From the NCBI GenBank assembly GCA_012934845.2, contig WNNJ02001227.1:1-64000 (forward strand): a stretch of 64,000 bases of DNA. The letters run 5' to 3'. The position numbers and the translations under genes were made by a program. The notes beneath the pieces were generated by a model. That model searched no databases and was not told the origin of the DNA. It saw only the letters and a program-made list of their open reading frames with translations. The stretch is from Pomphorhynchus laevis. Its lineage: Eukaryota > Acanthocephala > Palaeacanthocephala > Echinorhynchida > Pomphorhynchidae. Shown here one piece after another: positions 11,227 through 22,024 of the stretch. Position 1 is the first letter of the stretch. Every line of letters starts with the position of its first letter.

Positions 11227-12591
11227 CTAGCACCTTGTTTCATAGATTCCACTTTTACCAATATAGCGGACCCATTTAATTGTCTCACTATCGGAATAAT
11301 TCAATTTAGGTTCAAATACCTTTAGGTAACGAACCTTAAAGCCGGATGGTGGAAATGGAACGTGAAAGCTCATTGAGATTGGTGGTCGATTCCATTTTTT
11401 CTTTTGCTCATCAGCCAGTAATTCAATTTCCGCACCAAGATGAAATTCTTTCATACCAGCCATTCGCTTAACACGCCATATAATGGAATTTTCACTTGAT
11501 TTGTATTTTGCATTGCCTTTAATACAAATAAGTTGAACTCCACAAGTGCTTGGATGTATAGGAATTCGGATTTCGATTTTCTGAGCTACATAAGAAGGAC
11601 GAAAATTAGATTTTACGATGATTTGAATATCCATCCTAGATTTTCCTATTTCTTGGACTAGCGGTATAATTCTAAATGGCAGGCTAATATCCTTAGTTGT
11701 TCGATACTTCATCAATTCAAATTCACCATCAGGTGGAATAAAGTTAATTGCGTGTTCAGATTCAAATTTACGTAACTTAACACACTGGTGAAAATGACAA
11801 TCGTCGATGGCTACTGCAGACTTTGAAGAGTCCGGTGATGTTTGGTGTAAGGATGTCCCTGATGTCGACGATACTTGGAAATTGTTAAATCCTGAATTAT
11901 AAGACTTTTGATTATTACGATTATTATCTAAAATAACTTTATCATTAATTCCAAATTTGCATTCTGGCATTCCGCTTAAACAGCTTTTCATCATTACTTT
12001 TCCAGAAATATAAGCACTTAAAACCTGACCTTGTGGTGACATCAATAGGTTAACATGTTCAACAACGTCGAGAAATAACTCATTTCGTCGATATTTTATG
12101 CCTTCCGGACGCCATCCAATTTGACCGGTAACCTGTGATGTAATCATTGTATTTTCTTCTTTACTTATTAAAGTTTTAATTCCTTGTTGAGTTATGTAAA
12201 CTTTAAGAAGACCAGTATCTGTATTTTGAGGGTATCCAAAATCAAGCATTTCGTCCAGTAGCTCATATATAATGACGAAATTGTTTTTAACATTCTCTTC
12301 GGTTAATTTTCCAAAATAAGATTTCATTACTAGCACAATACGATTGAGAAATTCAAATACTGTTGCTGCATTCGTATTCTGCTTAGACACAGCAGCTATC
12401 CATATGTTACCTTTTCGAATGTGCAAAAAGCTGGTTCGCATCTTGTTTACAACGGGAGATCGGATAGGATGTCTAGAATGAATTACACCCACTCGAAACG
12501 TATCAACTGCATTACGGCCAATATCATCTCGATAAATTCTCGATACTAATATTTCGCCCTTATGGTTGTATAAAAATATCCCTCCAATCAT
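11227..12591 (-). CDS. AP2M1: AP-2 complex subunit mu, intronless copy
   Basis: A 454-aa protein matching the clathrin adaptor AP-2 medium chain end to end, from [13 protein letters not shown] to the usual YETRC terminus. AP-2 mu binds YxxPhi sorting signals and PIP2 at the plasma membrane during endocytosis. Residues 1-140 form the longin-like N-terminus. The [11 protein letters not shown] segment keeps the phosphorylated threonine (Thr155). Asp175 and Trp440/Arg442 match the YxxPhi pocket. The KGKAKYK patch reads KGNAKYK, so one PIP2-site lysine is replaced. A Ser/Asn-rich stretch at about 223-257 is longer than usual (relatives are about 435-441 aa). The ORF has no introns or breaks, unlike most animal AP2M1 genes, which suggests a retrocopy under selection or an intron-poor ortholog. 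It is more diverged than typical for this very conserved protein. Confidence 0.9.
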   Translation of the reverse strand: MIGGIFLYNHKGEILVSRIYRDDIGRNAVDTFRVGVIHSRHPIRSPVVNKMRTSFLHIRKGNIWIAAVSKQNTNAATVFEFLNRIVLVMKSYFGKLTEENVKNNFVIIYELLDEMLDFGYPQNTDTGLLKVYITQQGIKTLISKEENTMITSQVTGQIGWRPEGIKYRRNELFLDVVEHVNLLMSPQGQVLSAYISGKVMMKSCLSGMPECKFGINDKVILDNNRNNQKSYNSGFNNFQVSSTSGTSLHQTSPDSSKSAVAIDDCHFHQCVKLRKFESEHAINFIPPDGEFELMKYRTTKDISLPFRIIPLVQEIGKSRMDIQIIVKSNFRPSYVAQKIEIRIPIHPSTCGVQLICIKGNAKYKSSENSIIWRVKRMAGMKEFHLGAEIELLADEQKKKWNRPPISMSFHVPFPPSGFKVRYLKVFEPKLNYSDSETIKWVRYIGKSGIYETRC

Positions 12592-12639
12592 TTAGACTAA
12601 TGCTGAATATGCAATCAAAAATGAGGTTAAAGCATGTAC

Positions 12640-13206
12640 ATTACTTAGACCTTACAGCGTATGAAAAACTTTTAAATCTACAAAGAAATCAGATCAGCTA
12701 ACTGAGCCTACGTATTGTATACTATATATAAATAAAAATATAAAGATAAATTATTATAAATTAGTATAAATAATTATTGGATCCGGATCAAAGAAAAGAG
12801 GATTTTTTTGATATTTCGCTAACTTCTGTTAGCATCTTCAGAAAATTACACTTTATTACAATAATTATTGTAATTTTCCGAATATGCTAACAGAAGTTAG
12901 CGAAATATCAAAAAAAATCTATTTTCTTTGATCCAGCTCCAATAATTATTTATCAATAATGAATCATTATCAGCTATTTAAAATAAATAATTATATAAAA
13001 TTTTATACAATTAATATTTATATAATGATAAAATTTATAATAAAAGTTTAAAAAGTATCATTTTTATGAATTGACGAATAAATAATATACGATGTATCAT
13101 AAAAAGAATTAGAGGTCATAAGGAGAACTGCCATATTATTATGTTTAAATCTCTATTCCCCAACAAATTAATTTGACCAAACATGCCAGTAGAGTCAAAT
13201 ACATTC
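12640..13206 (+). repeat. Inverted copy of the 430-735 repeat with PLE remnant
   Basis: The plus strand here matches the reverse complement of 430-735 in blocks: AATCAGATCAGCTAACTGAG near 12690, TTTTTATGAATTGAC near 13060, GAATTAGAGGTCAT near 13100 and an ACATGCCAG..TCAAATACAT block near 13180-13205. At its left edge it encodes a KKSDQLTE-type PLE segment in the orientation opposite to the first copy. The two copies flank about 12 kb containing the AP-2 mu gene. This copy carries an extra foldback at 12771-12949. Confidence 0.55.
12771..12949. repeat. 180-bp foldback (long inverted repeat)
   Basis: The left arm at about 12771-12849 and right arm at about 12870-12949 are imperfect reverse complements around a small central palindrome (TTACAATAATTATTGTAA). 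Both arms contain GCTAAC-TTCTGTTAGC-type hairpins next to a TTTCG/CGAAA step, and the left arm on the minus strand reads CTGAAGATGC...GTTAGCGAAA. This resembles the degenerate hammerhead-ribozyme core known from Penelope-like terminal repeats. It could equally be a MITE-like foldback. Confidence 0.6.
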
Positions 13207-16200
13207 GATTGAGGTATCTCCTCTGATAAATACCGTCCATGTGATTCCAATACCCTAAAGACGATTTCTACATGTAACGATCATGATTTTCAAATCATGT
13301 CTCCTCATTATTCTTCTGCTACCCATATTCTTGGCGGTACCCTCGATATTGTTGCCCTACCTTCGGGTCTTGCCTGGTCTTCTTCATTGTACATATCTGA
13401 TCCTGCTATATCTGACCACTTCCTTGTAACATGTTCTCTCCCTTTGTTAAAAATAAATGTTCCTGCAAAAATTATCTCGTGTCGTTCTTGGAAATTCCTC
13501 GAATTTTCCCTTCTTCGCTCTCATATTAACCGCTCTCCGTTAATGTATCCTTCTTCTATCTACCAATCCCCTAATTACTTATGTACCCTCTTTGACAATG
13601 TATTTTGCTCTATCCTCGATGAAATTCTTACTCTTAAAACTTTTGTTCAATCAAGTCACTATCGTGCAGCATGGTTCGACTCTGAGTTTGTTACTTCAAT
13701 ACGCCTTCTGTGTCGTCTTTCAGAACTTATCATCGTTATCTCAGACTATCTCCAGAACTTGACTCATCCGCTTATACTAAAACAATTCTTTGCTCTTCTT
13801 CGTTCGCATAGTCAACTTCTGCGTTCTAAGGCACATAATTTTTGGCGAAACAAAGTGGCTTCTGCTAATGACTCTCGAACTAAATGGAAAACTCTCAATT
13901 CTCTACTTTCTCGTTCCTCTGTCACCTCCACTCTTGATCCTTCTAAATTCTCCGATTACCTAATTTCAAAACTATTTCTCTAATCGATTCGATCATCGTC
14001 CTTCCACAAACTTCTTGTATCTCGTCTATTCGTATCCTGAGCTCTTTTACCTACTTGCGGTAATATTATTAATTTTTCAACAGCACATAAAAGCATGGCT
14101 TAATTGGCTGGTTCACTGCAGAAAAAAATATAATAAAATGCCTTAGAGAAATCGAAGAATATGATGTCAGTAGCAATGGATACGGCTTTATTAGCTGACC
14201 AATCAAGATGGGCAGCGAGTAGATTAGTAACTGTCGAATAACCCTTACGGAAACCATGCTGCTCATAAGCTATTACATTATTCTCACTATAAAGTTGACC
14301 ATATAACCATGTATAATTCGCTCTAACATTCTACAACATAAGCAAGACTTACTGGTCTATAATTGTCTACTGAAGATCTATCACCCTTTTTGAAGATGGG
14401 GGGAATGATCGATTGTTTCCACTCTTTTGAAAGAGTCGTATTAATAATAGATTGTCGAAATATGTTACAAAGTGGTGTATATATTGAGTCTGCTATTCGA
14501 CGAAGATATATTGAAGGTAACAAATCAGCACCTTTGGAGTTTGTCTCTTTAAGACGATGCAGTTCAGCTAAAACTTTCTCAGGAGTTATCAAATTAGCTA
14601 TGTCTAAACTAGGATATGAAACACTAGCACATCTTATCGTGTCACTGTTCTGGATAGGTTCAGAATACTCGTTTGTAGTCTCTTTGTACAAGTAAAAATG
14701 CCTTGAGGACATCTCAGCAAGGTCGTCTTCAATAACGCTATCAAAATATTAGCCAATTGTTTTATTAGCGTTCCTACTACTATTCACATATAGAAAGAGA
14801 GCTTTGGGATCATGTCTACAACTATGAGCTAGACCATTTTCAAATAAATAGCGCTTATGTATCTGAAGATGATATATCTTGCCTTCTTATTTCGTTAACT
14901 TGTAAGTGCTTTCCTGCCGATTCCATTCCTACTCGAAATCTCAAATTGTTGTCAACAGACTTCACACCTTTCCTTCTTACCAGCCTCTTTAACTCGACAA
15001 TCGTGAATAAAATATTTTATGTTCTTTGGAAAACAACCAGTGTTCGTCCCCTACTTAAAAATCCCTCTCTTGACCCCTCTCTTCCTACATCTTATCGCCC
15101 AATATCAATTCTACCAACCTTGTCCTAAATTCTTGAACACCTTGTCTTAGATCAGATCAACAAGTATCTCTCTTCATCGCAGCTTTACCCTTCTTTTCAA
15201 GCTGCCTTCCGCTCCAATCATTCAACCGTACTAGCATGTCATAAAGTATTTTCTGATAGGCTCTTCGCTCGTGACAAGGGACTTTGTAGTGTGGTAATAT
15301 CGCTAGATCTTTCATCTGCATTCGACATTGTCGATCACAAAATCCTTCGTTTTCGTCTTCGCTATCATTATTGCTTCTCTTCGTTCACCTTGGCTTGGTT
15401 CTCCTCGTATTTCTCCGACCGATCATTTTCCGTCCATTCTAATTCTGTGTTCTCCTCTATCTTCTATCTTGTGATGTACCTCAAGGTTCAGTAATTGGCC
15501 CTATTCTATTTACGCTTCTTCTTGGAGAGTTATTTATTATAACTAATAAATTCTGCTTCAGAGTAATGGAGTACACTGATGATATACTTCTTTATTCTCA
15601 CTCGTATCCCCATTCCCTAAGCCAACTTTTCATATCCTCGTCAAATTGTCTTCATGCTCTATCAGAAGATCTAATTTCTTTGCGCATGTCCCTCAATCCT
15701 ACCAAATCTAAAGTGTTATGGATTTGATCCTCCACTGTTTCTGAATTTACTTCTTCTCTGTATCTTCAGACCACAATTATTCCTGCTCTAGATAAACTAG
15801 TATTTCTAGGTAAACACTTCGACATTAACCTGCATCTCGATCTTTGAGATGCAGTTTATCACGACCTTCATTTGTGATAAAACTAGGTCTTCAAATATTC
15901 TTCTCCGTGATATTCGTCTCGTCAGAAATACTCGATTTTAGTTCATGTAAATCTCTTATCTCCTCCCTTCTTTTTCCACGTATTGATTACTGTTTTAGCC
16001 TTCTTGTCTTTCTTCAAAGTCATTCCTAAACCTCTTCAGCGTCTCATTAAGACTGCTGTGCGCATCCTTTTTCGACTTCTTAAATACGATCATATCTCCT
16101 CGTATTTATCAAAACTTGGATGGCTACGTATTCAGCATCGCGTTCGTTTTCGTATGCTTTGTCTAACTTACTGCCTTATCCATTGTAATTCTCCTTATCT

Positions 16201-16486
16201 CTACCTGCCAACTCTAAGTGAATCTCGCTCTCTTTCTACTTACCTACGTTCCTGTGCTTCTCTTCTGCTACACGTATCTCTTCACTCAACCAACTTCGGC
16301 AGTCGATCCTTACATATCGCTGCCCCTCTCCTTTGGAATTCCCTACCTGATCATCTGCGATATTCATCCTAACTCCAATTCTTCAAAAAGCAACTACAAT
16401 CAATGCTACTAAACGAGTATTTTTTCAATCTGTTTCGCTTTTTTGGGCTTGTAAGCACATAGTCTGAGTTCATTTGCCACATTAAA
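13207..16486 (+). mobile_element. CR1-like LINE F, 5'-truncated and decayed
   Basis: The copy begins inside the endonuclease domain: a THILGGTLDIVA block, then ISDPAISDHFLV with the catalytic SDH (13297-13983). It continues with the RT at 14890-16372: SYRPISILPTLS, VISLDLSSAFDIVDH (motif A), an eroded PQGSV region, a YTDDILLYSHS form of YADD near 15570, and a final PLLWNSLPDHLRYSS. The 3' tail (TTGCCACATTAAA) ends at 16486 inside a PLE. Several stops and shifts are present. A different LINE interrupts it on the minus strand at about 14040-14870. It belongs to the pyrimidine-rich CR1/L2-like group. Confidence 0.8.
14040..14870 (-). mobile_element. Jockey/CR1-like LINE fragment nested in LINE F
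   Basis: The minus strand encodes the pre-RT and first RT motifs of another LINE: LITPEKVLAELHRLKETNSKGADLLPSIYLR, a WKQSIIPPIFKKGDRSSVDNYRPVSL block (14323-14712), then a GFRKGYSTVTNLL-type block and FFDFSKAF (motif A) around 14069-14290. The sequence stops after motif A. It lies in the opposite direction within the CR1-like LINE F and separates that element's endonuclease from its RT. No TSD was recognised. Confidence 0.75.
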
Positions 16487-16570
16487 AAACTTTCCTTACA
16501 TATTGTTGCAATTCTTAAAATTTCATTTTTTAATGCACTATGTTTTATATTATATGGTACGTATGAGCTC
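16487..16570 (-). mobile_element. Penelope-like element fragment between LINEs F and G
   Basis: The minus strand shows the blocks VPYNIKHSALKNE and ILRIATICK, equivalent to the segment at about 130-210 of the fragment at the left edge of the window. It sits between the 3' tail of LINE F and the ATGAGCTCAT repeats before LINE G. It appears to be the next piece of the same PLE found at 17692-17878 and 22025-22316, split by CR1-like insertions. It is broken. Confidence 0.65.
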
Positions 16571-16652
16571 ATGCAAAAAAATAAGCTAATGTATGAGCTC
16601 ATACATGAATATGAGCTCATACATGTATGAGCTCATGTATGAGCTCATGTTG
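16563..16652. repeat. ATGAGCTCAT palindromic tandem cluster
   Basis: Five copies of the 10-bp palindrome ATGAGCTCAT, spaced by short ACATG/AATAAG-type linkers, lie just 5' of LINE G. A single related GCATGAGC..CATGCA sequence exists at the matching place in the PLE fragment at the left of the window, so the cluster probably grew from one element-derived unit. Confidence 0.8.
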
Positions 16653-17690
16653 GAACCCTTTTGCGGAGTCCCACAAGGTTCAGTTCTAGGTCCCCTGCTT
16701 TTTCCCTCTTCTGCTTGGCGATCTCTCTCCGTTTATCAAACCTTTCTCCTTTAACGTCATGCAATATGCCGATGACATCCTCATCTAAGATCATGCACCC
16801 GCACATAGTTTACACGATATCGGCATTTTGCCTCCAACGGTCTTTCTATCTACAACCGTCTCTCCAATCTCCATATCCTTCTAAACCCCGACATGTCCAA
16901 AATAATGTGGACCCTCCCCCGTGAACCAAACATATTTCCTTCAACTGTATCTTTTGCATCATCGATTATCCCCATAGTACACAATCTCACTTTCTTAAGC
17001 TTCCATTTCGATGATCACCTTTCCCTTAAACCCTTCGCCCGTGACAAGGTCTGCTCGTCTAACTTAGTTATCTATGAAATCAGCCGTATCCGCCCCCCCC
17101 CCTTATCGACTTCCGTTATTGTATGTCTATTATTTCATCGTTTCTCTTCCCTAAAAACGATTACTGCATTAGCCTTTTCGCCAATTCTTTAAAATCCATC
17201 ATCCAACCCCTACAACGAATAATCAACTTCGCCGTTCGAGTGCTCTTTCGTCTCCGTCACTTCGACCACACATCCACATATCTTGCCCAAATCTCCTGGC
17301 CCACCATCCACATCCGCATCAAACTCCGCCTTATTCTCGTAACTTTTCGTATCAGCGCTGTCGGCTCCCTATTGTTCATCAACCTTCCTTTCTCAGACGA
17401 CACTCGCCCCACCTCGCTATCGTTGCGTTCCCGCTATACCCTCTTACTTCACGTTCATAATTACTCCAACAACTATGGTCTCCGAAACTTTTTCGTCGCC
17501 GCACCGATCGCCTGGAATCAACTCCCTCTCAACGTCCGCCGCGCACACTCCTTTATCACATTCAAACACCTCCTCCGTTCACACCTTCTCAACACATGAT
17601 TTTCATTTTTGTTTGTTGTGGTCATGTAAGCGTACGGTTGTACGCATTTGTCACGGTAAAATAAATCTTTTTTTCTTACTGTCATCTTTA
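16653..17690 (+). mobile_element. CR1-like LINE G, 5'-truncated
   Basis: The copy starts at the RT motif B region (GVPQGSVLGPLLF equivalent at about 16660) and runs through the YADD region near 16765, the thumb (SLKPFARDKV, then an ICRIRP-type block), and a 158-aa frame (17123-17599) with PLQRIINFAVRVLFRLR and WNQLPLNVRRAHSF. It ends with the family tail, including the hairpin GCGTACGGTTGTACGC (17630-17644), before rejoining PLE sequence at about 17692. Several frame changes are present. The subfamily is the same as that of LINE H and the copy at 51666. Confidence 0.8.
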
Positions 17691-17691
17691 C

Positions 17692-17878
17692 GATATTAAT
17701 TAAAAGTAGTTTTAATTGATGTTAATTTAATGTTCATATCTAGATATATACAATCTTTATCATTAATATTGGTTTTATAAGGCTACCTGGATAACTTTCA
17801 CTTATTGAATAAAAATTATTAGAATTAAATACACCTATATCATCAATGTATCGAAACATATTTTATATCTTTATATAA
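17692..17878 (-). mobile_element. Penelope-like element fragment with YIDD motif
   Basis: The minus strand contains FRYIDDIGVFNSNNF, the catalytic palm motif C of Neptune-like PLEs, followed by a SYPGSL block and a LDMNIKL block. Its right edge, CTTTATATAA at 17869-17878, is one half of the 10-bp TSD of CR1-like LINE H. It is one piece of a PLE broken by three LINE insertions. Confidence 0.7.
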
Positions 17879-17934
17879 AAAAAAGATTTATTTAACGTGG
17901 CAAATGCGTGACCACAACAAAACAAAAATGTAAA

Positions 17935-20825
17935 TCATGTGTTGAGGTGTGAACGGAGGAGGTGCTTGGATATGATAAAGGAGGGGGCGCGGCGGACGTC
18001 GAGAGGGAGTTGATTCCAGGCGATCGGTGCGGCGAAGAAAAAGTTTCGGAGACCATAGTTGTTGGAGTAATTGAGAACGTGAAGTAAGAGGGTATGACGG
18101 GAACGCAGTGATAGCAAGGTGGGGCGAGTGTCGTCTAAGAAAGGAAGGTTGATGAACAATGGGGAGCCAACAGCGATGAGACGAAAGGTAACGAGAAGAA
18201 AGCGGAGTTTGATGCGAATGTGGGTGGTGAGCCAGGAAAGTTGGGCAAGATATGTGGATATGTGGTCGAATCGACGGAGACGAAAGATCACTTGAACGGC
18301 GGGTTGATTATGCGTTGTAGTGGTAGGATGATGGATTTTGGAGAATTGGCGAAAAGGCTAAGGCAGTAATCGATTTTAGGGAAAAAAGCGATGAAAGAAG
18401 AGACATACAAGAACGGAAGTCGATAAGGGGGCGGATACGGCGGATATCACGGAGAATTAAGTTAGATGAGCGGACATTGTCACGGACGAAGGGTTTAAGA
18501 GAAAGGTGATCATCGAAATGGAAGCTTAAGAAAGTGAGATTGTGGGCTATGGGGATGATCGATGAGGCAAAATATACAGTGGGAGGAGATATGTTTGGTT
18601 TACGTGGAAGGATCCACATTATTCTAGACTTGTCGGGGTTTAGAACGAGATGGAGATTTGAGAGACGTTTGTAGATAGAAGAAATACAGTTGGAGGCAGA
18701 ATTGCCGATATCGTGTATGCGATGTGCGAGTGCATGAGCATAGATGAGGATGTCATCGGCGTATTGCATGACGTTAAAGGAAAAAGGTTTGATAAACTGA
18801 GAGAGATCGCCAAGCAGAAGAGAGAAAAGCAGGGGACCTAGGACTGAACCTTGTGGGACCTCGCAAAAAATAGGGATGGGAGGGGAGGATGATGAATTAG
18901 AACAGACGCGAAAGGAACGGTCGGATATATATGAGGCGAACCATGCTACGGAGGAGGAAGAAAAGCTGTAATCATAACGAAGGCGAGAAAGGAGGACGGA
19001 GTGGTCGACAATGTCGAATGCGGAGGAGAGGTCGAGGGAGATGAGAACACTATATAGAGCCTTGTCTCGAGAAATGAGTAAGTCGTTATAAACTTGCATG
19101 TAGGTGATTTCTGTGGAGTGAATAGAGCGGCAACCGGATTAGAAAGGAGGGTACAGATTGGATGACGGGAGATAAGCGTCGATCTGTATTAAGATATGGC
19201 GTTCTAAGAGCTTAGAAAGAGTAGGGAGTTTTGAAATGGGGCGATAGCTAGAAGGAAGGGAGGGGTCGAGCGATTGTTTCTTAAGGAGGGGATTAACGAT
19301 TGCGGATTTCTAGTGTGAAGGGAAGATATAACTGCGGATGGATGACTTAAACATGGTTGTTAGAAAAGAAGATATCGATGAGCATATGGATTTTAATATG
19401 TGAGTAGGCAGGTGATCGGCATGTGAGGTTTTGCTGGGCAAGGACATGAGAACAGATGAGACTTCGGAAGGTGAGACAGGGAGAAGATGAAAGGGTTCCG
19501 GAAAAATGAGGCTAGGCGGGCCGAGTGGGATAAGATGGAGACCGGGCTGTGAGAGAGCAACATGGATGCTTTGCTTTAGAGAAATGACGAATAATCATGG
19601 GGATTGATGTTGCACGGCGGAGATGAGCGACAAGGATTGAGTTAGAAGTATGCCAGAGAGTCTTAGAGTTGAATGAAGTGATGATTTTATGCTGCCAGAA
19701 GGAGTTGCATTTGATACGTAGTAGTTTGAGATGAGTCTGGCGAAGAGCAAGATAGGAATCACGGAAAGACGAAGTGATTGAGAGGATATCACGTCTGAGA
19801 GAGCGGTGATAGACTCGAAAAGCATGGCGGATTCGACGCTTTGAGAGTAGGCACTGGATGTCAAACCATGGGGCACGGTGCAAGCGACGGTGTGGGTGAG
19901 GCTTGAAGGGCAAGAGAATATCGAGAATGGATGTGAGTTCAGAGTCGAAAAGAAAGGCGAGATCGTGAGGAGATGAATATGTTATTGTGGGTAATGATAG
20001 AGACGATTTGAGTAAGGCAGAGAGGAGAAGGGAGAGGTCAAGATTTCTCTAAGTGCGACGTAGGATTGTAGGTGTGTGAGGAGGGGTGTGGTTGTGAGTG
20101 AGATCAAAGGTGGCGAAAAAGTGATCGGATAGACCAGGATCGGAAATGGACAGTGATGTGTAGGCAGCAAAATGATCGGGTACAGCGATGATTTCGAGTG
20201 CTCCGCCAAGGATATGTGTGGGGGCAGTGGAGATGGGTTTGTAGTTATAGTTGGATAGAATGTTGATGTTCTGGATTGACTCGGTGGAAGAGGGGCGGTC
20301 TAGGCGGATATTGAAGTCGCCTAGAAGGAGTGAAGGGATTGGTGACAAAGAACAATGAGAGAGGATGTCAGGGAGTTCGGTAAAAAATGAGGCAGTAGGA
20401 GCTGATGAACCAGGACGGTATACAATGGCGAGATCTAGAGTGATCGGGTTAGAATAACGACATATGAGCAATTCGAACGAGCAAGGACTGAAAGGGGGAT
20501 TGATTTTGCGAAGAGACGCGGGGTGACGCGCGAATGCGACGATGCCGCCATGATTAGATAATTTAGAAGGGCATGAGCTGAGGGGACGGGCGGATTCGAC
20601 TAGGGAGCAACCGGTAGAGAGCAGACGACGAATGGAAAGGTCGTCGGAATCTGAGTGCCAGGATTCGGTGAGGCAGAAGATATCGATGGATTGCTTGGTG
20701 AATAGGTTGAGGATAAGATCGGATTTATTGAGAATAGATCTAGTGTTGAGGAGACCGAGGCGGAAACCGTGTGTTGTGGCGAAAGAATCTAGTGGAGAAG
20801 ACACATAGGAGAGATGGAACGCCAT
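17935..20825 (-). pseudogene. CR1-like LINE H ORF2: APE endonuclease and RT
   Basis: The start at 20825 gives an open 258-aa endonuclease segment (to 20049): LGLLNTRSILNKSD, FCLTESWHSD with the catalytic Glu, GDFNIRLDR, THILGGALE and ISDPGLSDHF. The linker is open in other frames (19512-19913). The RT continues at 19140-19420 (SYRPIS and LLERHI regions) and 18308-19099 with LISLDLSSAFDIVDH, EVPQGSVLGPLLF and MQYADDILIYAHA. The C-terminus at 17935-18291 has IAWNQLPLDVRR. In full it would match the ORF2 at 30955-33927, but it is broken by several shifts. Confidence 0.82.
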
Positions 20826-21809
20826 TGAATTTTTGGACGGGTGTGGACAACTTGAGAATTTCCGTCGATGTTTCGGGTGGAGAGAGATGTTTTGCCGTTT
20901 TCTTCGCGACGGCGTTTTTCGATGGTGGCAGATGAGAGTTGAGCGATTTCGGACCGGGTGCGATCGAGAAAAATGCGAGTGGCTGAAGAGGACTTGAGTT
21001 TGAATCGTTGGGAGAGGACAGAAGACGCGTTAGAGCAGTGCTTGAAAACAACTTTTAGGATAGGGGGCTGGGACAGATTAGATTGAGAAGATTTATTTAG
21101 GTGGATGAATGCGACTGGAGAGATGTTGTTGAAAAATGATGGGTTATCCGCAGGAACAAGATACGAGATGATGGATCTGAATGCGGAAACATCGTGGTCG
21201 AGACGTGCTTGTAGAGATAAAGAGGTGGAAGGAGTGATATTACTGACGATGACGCAACGATCGCAACAAGGAAAGCGTTTCCGTAAAGGAGGACGAGTTA
21301 CGTGAGTTGGTGAGATCACGATAGGAGAGCTGGGAGTTGAGGATATCAAAGGAGTAGGTTTGACAGCGGAAGACAGAGAGGATTTGGATAATAGAGAGGG
21401 TGGTGAGTGATGTGTGGAAAGGTTATGAGTGAAAGGATTGTGGAGGTTGACGGCTGTTATTTTGATTGAGGGATGTAGGTTATTGAGAAAGGAGACAGAA
21501 GGGAAGATACGGGGGTGTCGGGAAGTGAAGACATGGTATTAGAAGTGCATGTGATGACAGGATAAGTAGGTTGACAAAGGATATCAGAAACGACTGGGTG
21601 GTTTGAGTGGACACGTTGGAGGTTGATATGTTCTTATGGGAGAGGTCGCGTATGAGTTTGTTGGCACAAAAGCCGCATATGAAGTCTTCTTTAGACTTAC
21701 TGCTGTTGCATGCGATTGTAGTCCAGACGCTGCAGTCGTGTGTCGAGCATTGTACTTGTAGTTGAGCACAGTTGTTGTCGGTCGTAGCTGTCTTCTTACG
21801 TCCTCCCAT
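20789..21809 (-). pseudogene. CR1-like LINE H ORF1: PHD-like finger and RNA-binding-like region
   Basis: From the ATG at 21809 the protein starts MGGRKK and has a C..HDCSVWTTIAC...FICGFC pattern, a PHD/zinc-finger-like fold seen in ORF1 of CR1-group LINEs. After low-complexity Ser/Pro text and a frame change, 20789-21349 encodes DRCVIVSNITPS, RLDHDVSAFRSI and KVVFKHCSNASSVL, typical of LINE ORF1 nucleic-acid-binding regions. Its end runs past the ORF2 start (20825) by 37 bases. In the related element at 28.7-33.9 kb ORF1 stops exactly at the ORF2 start (ATGA). Confidence 0.7.
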
Positions 21810-21842
21810 CGACGTCCTTGTGCGTTAAAACTGTTAAATTTG

Positions 21843-21986
21843 CTGGATTGATCTGGAACTGGATTGATCTAGAACTAGATTGATCTGGAACTGGACTGAT
21901 ATAGAACTGGATCGATCTGGAACTAGATTGATCTAGAACTGGATTGATATGGAACTGAATTGATCTGGAACTGGATTGATCTGGAA
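21843..21986 (-). repeat. Nine tandem 16-bp repeats in the LINE H leader
   Basis: Exactly 144 bases comprise nine units of CTGGATTGATCTGGAA with scattered substitutions. In the sense orientation of LINE H the unit is TTCCAGATCAATCCAG, just upstream of ORF1. A related 20-bp unit (TTCCAGATTATTCCTGTCAG) is present twice at the 5' end of the CR1-like LINE at 28668-28707. Such 5' monomers are promoter units in some LINEs; that role is inferred here. Confidence 0.85.
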
Positions 21987-22024
21987 TGTAAGAATTTTAA
22001 TAACCAAGACTTTTTTAACGTAGA

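Larger units (their letters stand above)
17879..22024 (-). mobile_element. CR1-like LINE H, full length, both ORFs, decayed
   Basis: The element is bounded by a 10-bp TSD (CTTTATATAA at 17869-17878 and 22025-22034) and lies inside a Penelope-like element. Reading leftwards it has a 5' leader with nine 16-bp repeats (21986-21843), ORF1 with a PHD-like finger (from 21809), ORF2 with endonuclease (from 20825) and RT (19.4-18.0 kb), and the 3' tail ending at 17879. The sense strand is very rich in C and T. Four or more frame changes separate the coding blocks. It is close to LINE G and the copy at 51666 in sequence. Confidence 0.88.

Noticed and set aside
13297-13983. Host gene of unknown function (228 codons)
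   Set aside because: THILGG and ISDPAISDHF identify it as the endonuclease C-terminus of a CR1-like LINE.
16563-16652. CRISPR or transcription-factor site cluster
   Set aside because: Irregular short palindromes at an insertion junction. No spacer regularity and no adjacent gene.
21843-21986. CRISPR-like array
   Set aside because: The units are contiguous with no spacers, the setting is eukaryotic, and they form the 5' leader of a LINE.
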